From Hemibagrus wyckioides (taxonomy: Eukaryota > Chordata > Actinopteri > Siluriformes > Bagridae): a stretch of 64,000 nt of DNA. Of this stretch, positions 48,958 through 60,702 are shown one piece after another. How positions within the stretch are numbered: the stretch's first letter is position 1; the number at the start of each line of letters is the position of its first letter. Where the stretch lies: contig NC_080722.1 of NCBI RefSeq assembly GCF_019097595.1, positions 22,483,130-22,547,129 on the forward strand, given 5' to 3'. Position numbers and translations under genes: made by a program. Under the pieces are notes generated by a model. It had not been told where the DNA came from. It saw nothing but the letters and a program-made list of their open reading frames with translations, and searched no databases.

Positions 48958-49205
48958 CAGTCCCTTCAGGATGTCACGATTGTGTGATCGCAGAAATGAA
49001 CGCAAAATTAACCAAACTCTGTGATATTCAAAATTACTGCAGATTTGAGCCAAGACAGCATTCAGTAAAAGCCATGTACAATTCACATAGGTCGAACATG
49101 AATACAGCTATCAAAGAAAGTAATTATATATGTATCTTCACCGGTAGGATTTAAAAAAAGAATCATGTGACTGCAGTTTTGCTAATTCAAGTAGTTTTTG
49201 TCACA
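48958..49205. repeat. Dispersed repeat family D, copy 2
   Basis: Begins CAGTCCCTTCAGGATGTCAC, then GTGTGATCGCAGAAATGAAC, GCAGATTTGAGCCAAGACAG, GAATACAGCTATCA and AAGAATCATGTGACTGCAG. It aligns along its length with copy 3 at 55749. Confidence 0.75.
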
Positions 49206-49424
49206 AAAAATGTAAAGGAAGCTGCAACAATCACAAAAATCCTGCTTGAATACTACTAAAGATTTGCACATAAAAATCTGTTCATGTCCAGGATGCACCC
49301 AAGATGCCTCGGCATATCTCTCCTGAATGCTGTAGATTTGAAGAACTGCTGCTGTAACAATAGTGTAAAAGTTAATTCACACTACCCGGTGTCACCTAGA
49401 AGAGCATGGATTTAATTAATTTTG

Positions 49425-49595
49425 ACTCTGGTTCCTGTCAAAGCTCCTTCCTCATATCGTCTCAGGGAGTTTTTCCCTTGTTGCTCTTTCCTTTGGCTTG
49501 CTCAGTAGCGTTTGAAATCTATATCCAAGGTTCTGTAAAGCCGCTTTGTGAAAGTCTATTGCTAACAGCCCTGTACAAGTATAATTTAATCAAAT
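49425..49595. repeat. High-copy teleost repeat, inverted copy
   Basis: CTCTGGTTCCTGTCAAAGC, GTCTCAGGGAGTTTTTCCC, GGCTTGCTCAGTAGCG and AAAGCCGCTTTGTGAAAG match the reverse of the repeat at 31331. Confidence 0.7.
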
Positions 49596-51779
49596 AGTGT
49601 GACTGTTGACAGATTTGCATAGTCTCATAGATGATAAGGTCAGGACTCTGGTTTACATTCAGTCTAATTGGCTTTACTTCCCCTGAACCATTTCTTAAAA
49701 AGAGGCTTTGTTGGCCAAGGAGAAGTCATACAATACAACACTTGTACAATAAAATAACCATCACTAATACAAGACCCTTAAAAACCAACTCCAGCTCAAA
49801 TGTGAACACTGATTAACATTTTTTTTGGAAAATGAGTGACGTTCCTGTCGCATTAGGAAATCCAGATCCGTTTTGAATCTAAAATACACCTCTGCCGCGT
49901 CACTGCCACTTACCTAAAACTGCTCAGATAACGGCACAGCAGCATCAAAAACCTCTTCAAAGGGACCATTTATGAATGATGACTCTTTAAATCAGATGTT
50001 CATTGTTTGAGTTGCTATGGTGTGGGTTGAGGAATGAAAAGGCTGTGGAGAGGGTCAACTTCTGTGAGAGATTTTCCACCCCCACATGTGTGTATTTCCA
50101 AGTTTGAGTGTGCACGCTGCTGAAGATATGGTGGTAGAATCGTTAGACTGATATAAAGTAAACCTTCATTTTTGTCTAAGCACTTTAACATTTTTATGAG
50201 TACATTAGAGATTTATTTATTTACTTACTCTCTCCTAGATTTTTAAAGGAAAAGTCCAATATTAGCAACAGAGTCATATTTCTGCATGTTTCTTAGTGGT
50301 TTTTATACTCTAAGATTTTTCAAAATATACATGTGTGATTTCAAAATATACAACACCACATAAAACAACTAAATGACCATTATTTAACTGTCAGCTTGAT
50401 TGATGGTATTTTGTAGTCATGGAGGAATAGTTTGGGGGGAATTTAGGGAAAGTATCTGACTCAGGGCTCATTATTAAGCATCAGACTTTAAGAAACACTC
50501 CAGAATAGGTTATACAAGATTCTTGTAGGAAAACAGTCTCTAGGACCCAAACTACAACCTATGCACCATGTGCTCTTGTGTTTAGTGTATGAATTTAATA
50601 AGGGTAGCCTTCTCTCAAATGGAATAGAACATTTGTTTTTTACTAACCATTAAGAATTACACAGCTTAGGTTAATTTAAGACATTTGTAAGATAACCCTT
50701 GTCCACTGGAGTGTCGTCGGCCATCTTGAAAAATTTTTCTCATCCAGAGTCAGCGCTTGGTGGCCCGTTCCTCTTCCACTATTCTCATTTGACACTAAAA
50801 ATCAGACCATGGTACCAAGTGTGAAACAGAAACCTAGAAATGTGTCTATATCAGAGATGGTTTCAACTATTTAGCTACTGGGGATCAGTAAATTGAGGAT
50901 AAGGGATACACTCGATAACTGATCTGGTATAACAAAAAACATGTACACCAATGCAAATTTCATGATGTTACAAAGTTTTCCAAATTGTTCTCTAAAATCT
51001 CTCTTTAAGTTTCTGTTGTGGTGCCTCAATCAAGTCTGCAGCACACAAAAGAGCTCACATTTGTATGTTCTAATCTGAAAGGTTATGTGAGAGTCCTGCA
51101 CCATATGGAAGCAATGGACTGTGCTTTGTATAACTGCTGGGGCTGCTTCATTAAATGTGGTATTTTAAGGTCCCTGCAGCTCAGTGCACCATTTCCCGTG
51201 GCCATTCAGCCTGAACGCATGTCATGTGTGACGCAAAGATTTTAATTTTTTAACATGTTGAGAATTTTATCAGCCTTTTATCAGCAAATTATTCTTAGAC
51301 GTAGGGGCAGGGACAGTAAAAAGTATTATGTCAAAATATTATGTCTATTAAAATCATGACTATAATAATAATAATAATAACACCAATCCAATGCAATGCC
51401 AATCAGTTCAAATTTTTCCATTTTCTTCATAGAAGTGCAAAAGTTACTATGAAGCTTTGAAGGTTTTCCTCTCAGCTGTTTTCTTCTCCTAAAGCAGAAA
51501 GGCTTATGATATGGATTTCCGCTCAAACCACTCTGAAATCGGCATCTGGTGTGCCAAATCCATGACGGTGGTCAGGACCGCACACAACAATTTCAACATA
51601 CTTGGGTCTGATGCCAGCTGTGTACACACTTACATAGTTCATTCATATAAAGTACTCTATTAAATATACACATATACACAAACAAACACACATACAATAC
51701 AAAAGTGTCTGTTCTGCATACATGAAATTAAAAGAAATCTGCATCAAATACATCCCCCCTCTCTCTTACTCTCGTTTTC
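49596..51779. other. Intergenic, nothing identified
   Basis: No coding domain or clear repeat besides a short (AAT)n near 51363-51380. Confidence 0.45.
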
Positions 51780-52100
51780 TTTCCAGCTCCCTGCTCATGT
51801 GCTAAAAGGAGGTGATTTGAGTGGTGTATGTCTTTGAAGACTTCAGAGAAACACTGCCAAAGCCCTCTTTAATCATGGCAGTCCAATTAAACCACTAACA
51901 AGATGACTGTAATTGACTGCTGGCAGGACTGAAAGGATATCACAGGCTAAATGCCCATAAAAGCATACAAATCTGTCTGGATGGCACAGTACAGCAGTGG
52001 AAAATGTGAAAACTTGTTCTCCAAGCATTATAACTTCAAATATTTATAGATGACTGACAGCTCGCTTCCCTCAATCCAAAGATCTTATAATGTGTTAATA
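51780..52100. other. Candidate conserved noncoding element
   Basis: A complex, repeat-free stretch with several TAAT/ATTA-type cores (CTTTAATCATGG, CCAATTAAACCAC, GTAATTGACTGC). It looks like a developmental enhancer only in composition. Conservation cannot be tested here. Confidence 0.2.
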
Positions 52101-52120
52101 TATGCAGGGAAAAAAATTAT

Positions 52121-52690
52121 ACACAGCAATCAGCCATAACATCCACTGACAGGCGAAGAGAATAACATGGGGTGGGATATATTAGGCAGCAAGTGAACAG
52201 TCAGTTCTTAAAGTTGATGTTTTGGAAGCAGGAAAAATGGGCATGTGAAGGGATCTGAGTGACTCTGACAATGGCCAAATTGTGATGGTTAGATGGCATT
52301 TCCAAAATAGCAGGTCTTGTGGTGTGTTCCTCGTATGCAGTGGTTAGTACCTAGCAAAAGTACTCCAAAGAAAAACAACTGGTGAACTGCAGAGTGGGTC
52401 ATGGGCATCCAAGGCTCACTGATGCCTGCGGGGAGCAAAGGGTAGCCCTGTCTAGTCCGATCCGACAGAAGAGCTACTGTATCACAGAAAGGTAATGCTG
52501 ACTATGAGAGAATGGTGTCTGCTGTGTATTAAGCAGTGCAGTTATGTAGCTGCAGACTGGTCAGAGTGTCCATGCTGACCCCTGTACACCACTGAAACCT
52601 CCCACAATTGACATGTGAGCATCAGAACAGGACCACGGAGCAATGGAAGAAGGTGCTGTTCTAATACTTATGGAGGGCAATGTATATGTA
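52121..52690 (+). mobile_element. Tc1-like transposon relic, internally deleted (fourth family)
   Basis: Blocks in coding order: GGGTGGGATATATTAGGCAG, GGGATCTGAGTGACTCTGAC, CCAAATTGTGATGG, GCAGTGGTTAGTACCTA, CAGAAGAGCTACTGTA and GAGCAATGGAAGAAGGTG. The last would be just before the first catalytic Asp. It then jumps to CTAATACTTATGGAGGGCAA, which looks like the right terminal repeat. The catalytic domain is deleted. Confidence 0.75.
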
Positions 52691-55600
52691 AACACAGATT
52701 CCAAAAGGAAAAAATAAATACGTTATGAAGTAAATAATAGGGCCAACACAAGCCACCAGCTTAGCATTACTGCACATTGGAATCAATTCCACAAGTCTCT
52801 GGAACTGTATTGGGGTGATGCAAAATTCCACCAAAAGATAGTCTGAAAGATCAGTTGTTGTTTTTATGATTACTAGACTCTTATCTACTAAATCTACTAG
52901 ACATATTCCACTGTATTGAGATCACGCCTGTTTCTTGTAATAAGGAGTGCAGGTGTTTAGAACCCCAAAATCACCAGGGGTCTCCATAATATGCAAAATC
53001 TAACTTTTTATGACTATTGCCATTCGGTGAAAAGGTCAGGGGGCTTCCTTTTGGTATGAAATGAATAGACACTAACGCTTATATAACTAAATTAGGCCAC
53101 TAATGTAACTAAAGCTAGCTGGTCATGAAGAAGATGGTCAATTAAAGCCAAAATACTGATAAGCAATAAATGCTAATTAATTGGATTTAGTCCATTTGTC
53201 TGATTTCTTGAAATGAAAACCCTTAGAGGGTTAGTAGCTCACTAGTATCTAGAGTAAGAAGCATTCAGTCAAGGTTAATTTGCTAGTTTGTTACTGTTAG
53301 TTATGACAAAGTAACCTGTCATCTCCTTATGAAGATTCTGTTCTGTTTACTCTTAAATATGAAAACGATTAGTAATGAAGTGGTGACATTGAGATCTGTC
53401 ACAATCTAAAGGGTAAAAAGCCTAAATACATAAAACACAGAAATGCTCATTTTTCCTGGCTTGGTATGAACTGTTGTTCTACAATCAAAGTAATGAAATC
53501 ATCTTTAACTGGTATGCATTTTTAATACACTACTATTTTCAGCCTTTGTGATTTGCATTGTGAATGCATGTGATGCAAAGCAGTGGTTATTGGAGTATTA
53601 TGAGTATTATGAAGAGTTGATATGCTTGAGCATGGATGTTGGGGACCTAAACCATGGCAGCAAAATGACCCCAACCTTTTTCCTTTTTTACAAATCTGCA
53701 TAAATATAGTCTTATTTTTGATTTGTAATTTAAACCTTTCTAGCCGTATTCTGCATTGATCATATATTACATTCCAGAGCAAGCAGCTACAAGTGCAGAG
53801 AGAAACACAAAACATCTTTTTGCTTTAATTGGTACAATCATTACATGTATCATTACCTTCCTATTACCTTTGCTTTCATAGCCAGAATAACCATAACTCG
53901 GCAGCAAACGGGCAGTCATTCATTATTTGAATTGCTCACCTGACCCCCGGTTCTTAAAAATACCGTATAGTTTCAGATCTGGACTGTTTACTGCCAAAAG
54001 AAGGCAATCATGCTACTATTGGGCTTGCCTAACTGAAACCATCCAGGATCATTTACAGCATTTACAAGGCAACATGCTCACAAATGGGATCCAGATGCAC
54101 ACTCGAAGTTCTCAACAACACAGAGAAAGCTTTTATTTATGAGACTTGCACACCAGTGAAGCAGTCATCTCTGTGCAGAACCACAAAAGACAACGGTTCT
54201 GCACTATGACCCTGGGGAACACCGTTGCCGTTTTATGGGGTCAAAACTTGTTTCAGGGTAGACTGAACTTCTCATAGTCACCTCTGTCTGTTATTTATAG
54301 AATATATACACTTAACACATTTGCTTGTTGGGTTATTTAATGATTTAAACAATGTTCTGTAGAAATGCAGAAAAGCTTATTGAAGTGCAAATTCTTTGAA
54401 ATGTTCTGGCATGCTCTATTTTTCCGTTATAATTAGAGTGAACTTGATCGCAGGGTTATTTTTGCTTGAAGGCACATCACAAGTAACCACCGTATGACAA
54501 CACAGATAACACAGAAGGTAGTCATTAAGGTGCTGGATATGATAGTGAGCAGTTAAATTGATAGAATAGGAGTATGAAACAGTTTTTCAGTTTGTCAAAC
54601 AGAACCAAACCACCACTGATGTATTATTAAGAACAGACGTTTATGCATGCAACCATAGGGTGGCGGCTTTAATCTTCATAAAGGTCTCCTTCAGAACTCT
54701 GTGCAGGTTATGTTGAAATAGTAATCACATATTTTATCTGACCAACAAAAATGTTGCTATTTGACAGATGCTGTTAAATGTTGTAACATCGTGGGGTGGT
54801 GCTCACTTGGCTCAGTAAAGTTATTATTGTATCAAGTGGTCAAAATTGGGAGCATGTGGTATGTATAGAGTTCCACTGGGGAAGGAACCGCAATTCCCTA
54901 TGCTCAGGCGAAGAGCAGTGGACAGAGATAATGGCAGGGTTGGCAGGTTGGGTTCGTTCTAAAACACTGTGTGTACACCAAATTCTGACCTATCAGCTGG
55001 AGATCATGTCCACATGGAGCTTGAGAGCTCTCACTGGACACAAGGCTGGCCTGGGGACTGCAAAATCGGGCAGACTGATTGTATGCTAACCAATAACACA
55101 TGCATTACATGGACTGTGTCTTAAAAGAAAGTGACTTTATATCCGTTTAAGATTTTAAATGGTTGGCACTGCTTAGCACCAAGCCCTGGTCCATGGATTT
55201 GCTTTGAGTTTGAGAAAATGTATGTGGCCCTAACCACAAACCATCAACTGTCCAAACAACGCAACTTTTTGAGCGGCCTCAGAAAGAATCGCTTTTATCT
55301 AACTTGCTTGCATACATAAAGCACGCAGTCTTAAAAGTGTGTCTTACCCCTTGTGAACATGCCTGTATACTGGGGTCGCTGCAAAGGTCCAGACCTTAAG
55401 TTCAAGGTGTGTGGACTGCTGTGCCACAGTCAGTGACCCATTTATATAGGAAAGGTCTGGTCTGACAGGTAGCACACACCGAGGGCCCATTAACAACAGA
55501 TGGAAACAATGGGCCTCATTTTTCAATCTTTTGTGTGTAAAATCAACTAATAATCTTCTGGACTTGCAAGTTACAGGAACACAGATTTTCTGCTGATGAA

Positions 55601-55748
55601 TGTCGATCACCCACAAATCACCACGGGAGTGCATGGCACAGCTGGTTAGCATGTAGTCATTTGTAGCCCAGATAACTCCATGAAAGCATGAAAAGAAAGA
55701 TCCGGCAAAAAACATAAAAAAACAACATTATTTTGAGTCGCTAATATT
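52691..55748. other. Intergenic, nothing firmly identified
   Basis: Less AT-rich pieces at 54790-55090 and 55340-55715 have short open frames but no domain I recognise; they may be old repeats. Confidence 0.4.
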
Positions 55749-56010
55749 CAGTCCCTCTAGGATTTTGCGATTGCAGAAATGAACACAAAATCAAGCAATC
55801 TCAGAGCAATTTTACAAAATAAGGCAGATTGTCCACAGATTTGGGGCAAGACTGTGTGACATCATCACAACACGTGTTCATCCAAAGCCCTCTTTTATTT
55901 ACATGCATCAAACAAGAGTACAGCCATCACAGAAATTCACTACTTATGCATCTGCACAGGTAAGATTTTAAAACAAGAATCCTATGCTTTCAGTTTTGCC
56001 AATTCAGGTA
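55749..56010. repeat. Dispersed repeat family D, copy 3
   Basis: Begins CAGTCCCTCTAGGATTTTGC, then GATTGCAGAAATGAACACAA, ACAGATTTGGGGCAAGACTG, GAGTACAGCCATCACAG and AAGAATCCTATGCTTTCAG. Confidence 0.75.
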
Positions 56011-56715
56011 TTTACATTTACCTTCGTTTATGGGATTGTGTTGGCTCACTTTCTCTAATTTATTATATTCTTAAATCAATGGCAATATTATAACACAGCT
56101 GGTTTTTACAAAATCTCTGTGGTGCTCTTGGTCCCTGCCCTAGTGAACCAGCATGAGAAGATATTTTTGATTGCTCTTCTATAAGCCATTCTGGGTTAGG
56201 ACATCTGCTAAATGTTGTAGACGTAATAAAAAAAAACAAAAACATTTCAACCTGATAGTATTATCCAGGACAGTATCCATACAAATGAGATAATTTGAAG
56301 TAGCATGGCAAGGTTTACATTAATTTGTTCTCTTATGCATAAATTTACACAGGAGCATAAGTCAGATACCAACATTTTTAATGTTTAATCCACATTTCAA
56401 ATTTATGGTTTTTTCAGGAATACCAATCTTCTTGTGTCCGTAAACGCTTGGACTAAAGATTTTTCAACTAATAATGTTCATATCTGGTATGATAAATGAG
56501 GCTTGGTGTTTGCTCAGAATTGGCCCAACAATACCGATTACATCATCCATTGGATGCATAAAATGAAATTATGAATCACACTGGACAGTGTGTTTTCTGT
56601 ATATTTTCAAACAGACCAACTTCAACTATACTGTTCAATATTCCAAACCCTAAGGCACTTCTAACCCAAGTGAAGAATAAAATAGAGGTGAAACATTAGG
56701 TTTCAGTCATCTCAG

Positions 56716-56766
56716 TCAAGGTTTCACAATTGTGCGATCACAGAAATGAACACAAAATCATTGCAC
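56716..56766. repeat. Dispersed repeat family D, copy 4 (fragment)
   Basis: Keeps the family head: GTTTCACAATTGTGCGATCA followed by CAGAAATGAACACAAAATCA. Confidence 0.65.
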
Positions 56767-57944
56767 ATTAGCTGAACAGGATATAACCGTATGAACCCTA
56801 TAGCCGCAGGGGCAGTGTCAAGTGAGGGCTCAGGAAAGTCTCTTGACAGTGTTTTGGAAAATTTAAACATAGTAAATGACCCTTTTTGACAGTTGTAACA
56901 GCATACAGCAAAACAGAAACATTGTTACTGACAGCCTATCTGCTCACTATGGCCACAGCATTAAGTTGCTTCTATAAGTGGTTTAGTCTCTGTGTATGCT
57001 GATAGGGTTATATTTAATAAAAAAACAGGCAAAAAAGGAAATATGAAAAAGATTCTCCATTGACAGTGACCCCACACACCAGGGCTTTTCAATGCTTTTT
57101 CAAATGTTCAAATGTTTTCAAAAAAAGACAGATTGGACAAATTTATTCTATGAACTAAATAGTAGGATTCTAAGTTCATTATAATTATTACAATATTCAA
57201 GCTATGTATTGGAGTTGTTTTTTTTTTCTAGTTTTTTTCTAGACAGAAGCGAGTCTAAATGGACGTTATTTATAAGCTGACCTATAGGCCGTTTTCAGTT
57301 AATTAGGTTTGGACTAAAACCACTTAATTCAACAGGGTAATAACTAAGCGAATAATAAATTGGGCTGACTCATAAGAAAATACAATTTTGTAGTAGCGGA
57401 TTCCAAAATCTCCACCATCATACAGTGGTGGAAATTAGATTAATTATTTTACACACAGCAGAAAAGGTTGGGATAAAGAAGAACTTTAGCCTGAACACTT
57501 TTCTCACTCACCAGCCAGGTTATAAAGAATAGCTATGAATCTGTTAAATGGTGAAGAAAAGGGGGGAGAAAGCACTCTGAAGCTTTTAATAATACAAAAT
57601 CATCTCTGGTTTTCCAGAATTTTTTTTTTTTTTTTTAAAGTAATCAATATTTTGAGACTATATTGATTTCTCCAGATCTCCAAAACAACTGAATGAATGT
57701 TCATCACATTGTTATAAATATTTGCATCCCCTTTAAATAAACTTTACATTTATCTTTACACTAAGAGTGTTTTTAATTTCTCAGGAAAAAATGTCCTAGA
57801 GTCAACAACCTATAAATTGTAATCTTTAATTATAAAGTTCTCTCAGAATATTAATCTTCATAACGATAATGAAACCAAATGTCGAATAGATGCAGTTCCA
57901 GTTCATATCGTTATTAGTTCTTGATATTCATAGACTTAGGCTCT

Positions 57945-57959
57945 TGCGCCACCTACTGG
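57945..57959 (-). promoter_or_regulatory. CTCF-like motif
   Basis: The minus strand reads CCAGTAGGTGGCGCA, a strong match to the CTCF core, leftward orientation. Confidence 0.5.
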
Positions 57960-58401
57960 TATATAAAAATAGGAACGTCCACATTTCCTACACTTTTTAC
58001 AAGACAAGAAAGCAAAACTTGCTGAGATGTTCATCCAACCTACAGCTTTTCTCTTAATGAAGTACATAAATCCATATTTACATTTTCATCAGTTCACCTG
58101 ACCTTAATTTAGCATGCTTCACTATTTGTTGTGGGGCCAAATCACTATCAGGCAATGACGTACAGAAGACTAACAAACACTGCTTCATTCACACTAATTA
58201 CAGTACACTAAGTAATTACTCTAACTCAGAATGCAACTTAAGGCTGAAAATATATGTATAGACTATTTGCCTTCATTCACTGTGCATTTATCAACCGTTT
58301 AAACAATTCTAACCTGTAAAACAAGACAAATATACTGTAGTGCCGTTTTCTTGCGATTACGCATGCGCACAAAAATTCTTTACCCAAAACTAATAGTCAC
58401 A

Positions 58402-58415
58402 CTGCCTCCTACTGG
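58402..58415 (-). promoter_or_regulatory. CTCF-like motif
   Basis: The minus strand reads CCAGTAGGAGGCAG, close to the CTCF core, same orientation as the site at 57945. Confidence 0.4.
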
Positions 58416-58447
58416 TAACATTCACATATTCAGCTCTATTTTCTTTT

Positions 58448-58455
58448 CCAATAAC

Positions 58456-58505
<50 letters not shown>
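58448..58505. repeat. (AAT)n microsatellite
   Basis: About 18 AAT units; it gives a false poly-Asn reading frame. Confidence 0.95.
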
Positions 58506-58507
<2 letters not shown>

Positions 58508-59269
58508 TAGTTGTTGTGAATAATAGATTTATTGTTGAATTTATTGTTTGTGCAATTCTCCTGCTATTTCATTCAAACTCCCTTCCATTATGCATTATAA
58601 TTAAAAATCAATAATAAAAATAATGTGACAAATATTGAGGCTCTAATTAACGATTTTGCTAACTACAGGGGATATCCTGAATTTATCTATAAAAATATTT
58701 TTTTTAAAAAAGGAAAAAGAAAAAGATAAACAATCAAGAAATAAAAGGAATTCTAACAGTAAGCATGTTGCTATTTATACAGTAAGGCATTCTACACTAC
58801 TGATATATTTTAAAAGTTAAATTCACATGTTAATTTTATTATAGTGAGCCATAACTCACTGCAGAGTGATTTTTCAGAAATGTGCAGTTGGGAGACACTT
58901 TCACACTCTCTTACTTTACCCTGCAACATTAAACAGGACATACAGTATAAGAATGATGTGGGCTAAACACAGTGTATTACATCGCAATCTACAGAAAATC
59001 TAACAAAGGCATATCGTACTAAATGTTTTCATATGCTATGTAATTGTATATGTAATTTCATTAACATTTAATATTTTAGACCTGAATGTTAGCAACTTTA
59101 GTATTTTGTCAGGTGTAATGCTTTTTCCTTCTTTTACACATTTGCTTTTTAATAAAATATATGTTTTGAAAACTTTCACTTTACAAGTCATTTTAAGTAA
59201 TAAAAAGATCTAAAAAATATGCTGTCATATAATTTACATCTAAAGCTACAACTACAACCACCAAATTAC

Positions 59270-59329
59270 CTGATATGGCAACCCCTTAAGTGATTTTCCA
59301 TTAAGAGCCAGGATCATCTGCTGTTTAGC
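59270..59329 (-). CDS. Isolated PDZ-domain exon, probably of the frmpd2-like gene
   Basis: A 60-base exon in phase 0 between TTTCCAG and GTAATT reads AKQQMILALNGKSLKGLPYQ. The ILALNGKSLKG segment is the late-PDZ strand and helix region (carboxylate-binding fold) seen in many PDZ domains. It lies on the same strand, about 1.4 kb after the last certain exon of the frmpd2-like gene. The exons that should join it to the preceding PDZ start were not found. Confidence 0.6.
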
Positions 59330-60598
59330 CTGGAAACACTGTTCTATTATCACATCCCAGGGATTTGTTCAACGCTGAGAGCAGAAAACTGAAGCCAAGG
59401 CCATTTCCACCTTCCATAAGTTCCACAAGCCACCATCATGGTTTAACCTAGAGGTATAGTTAAAAAAAGATTGCTCAGTGTTGTACCCCTGAATACAAGA
59501 ATTAATACATCAAAACAGACAAGCAGTTACAACTAGATGACTTTTCAACTACTGTATGTAAAGATGACTGTAATTGTGGGATCTAACAGTGATGGGCGTT
59601 GTCAGGGTAATGACAGGATTGTGCTGCTAGTGCCACCTCTTTCTGGACAGAGAGTGTATCCTAAGTCTTAGGACTCTTCCAGCTTCCCAGCACTATGTGA
59701 GAAATGTGTTATAGAGGACCAGCACTTCTGGTTCTCAAGCACCTGTAGCACATCCAAGAGTATTTAAACACTAAAAATAGTATAGAAAAGACAAAAAAAT
59801 ACAATTAAATTTTTTTTTTTACAAATAAACAAAAACACAACACCCTTTCCTTTTAGGTGCATTTCTTGTAGTTAAATATACTGGTTAGTTACAGAAAGTA
59901 GTGTCTTTTATTACACATCATGTGATTAGCACTTCTGTGTACCAGCACTTCAACAAATCACCATGCTCTCTCTGTGCTTCCTACTAATTACATGATCCAG
60001 CTAATCAGCTAATTACAACCTTTGCAAGTCCCTCACACAGCCCCACAGTATTCCCAACATCTCACAGAGGCCTTTAGTCAAGTCATAGCTATCTCCAAAT
60101 ATTCTACAAATAGAATCATGCCATCTTTTTTGCGAGTGCTGCTCTTACATGCAATCAGATTGATAAAATCGTACTTTGACATTCTAACAGCATGAGGACT
60201 AAAAGACTGGTGGATGACTAAGAGATCATTGAGAATTTGTAGCATTGATATAGTACAGTTCTGTACTCTTTTTTTGAGGGAAAGTAAGACTTGAAGTTTC
60301 AGACAGATCCTGGCCCTGACATACTCTCTGTGACAGGGTAAGGAGTTTGGCAATCTAGAAGAGCCTAGGGGTGGAACCACCGCTCCTCCAACTAGAGATG
60401 AGGCAGTTGACGTTAGAAGAATACCCACTGGCCTGGATTCTGGTAGATGTTTTTCAGGCACGTTCCACTGGATGGAACAGGAGGAGCTGATATCTGTGGC
60501 CATGGATAGAGATGTCTGAGTCGTACTTCTCAGACCGTGGCCAAATTATCTCTCTGAATCTGATCAGCCTGTAAAATATATGATGGTGCACTTCAATG

Positions 60599-60643
60599 TC
60601 AGAGACTTTTTTCAGCTGCACTGTGAACTCTTCTGGCTTTAAA
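60599..60643 (-). pseudogene. Start of a second PDZ domain, out of phase with the preceding exon
   Basis: The minus strand reads LKPEEFTVQLKKVSD, a typical PDZ first strand, after a possible acceptor CATAG at 60644. Its frame needs two bases from the exon before, but the exon ending at 60703 closes in phase 0. No GLGF-type loop follows. It may be decayed, missing a microexon, or affected by a sequence error. Confidence 0.45.
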
Positions 60644-60702
60644 CTATGACTATGTGGCATTCAATTGTTTCTTGAATTTGCTTGTTGTTGACTGGGACAT
60701 AC

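Larger units (their letters stand above)
56767..59269. other. Region downstream of the last recognised frmpd2-like exon
   Basis: No further PDZ exon or 3' UTR could be read. Contains two CTCF-like motifs (57945, 58402) and an (AAT)n microsatellite (58448-58505). Confidence 0.4.

Noticed and set aside
58351..58614. Open frame with a poly-Asn run
   Set aside because: The run is the (AAT)n microsatellite; the flanks show no domain or splice context.
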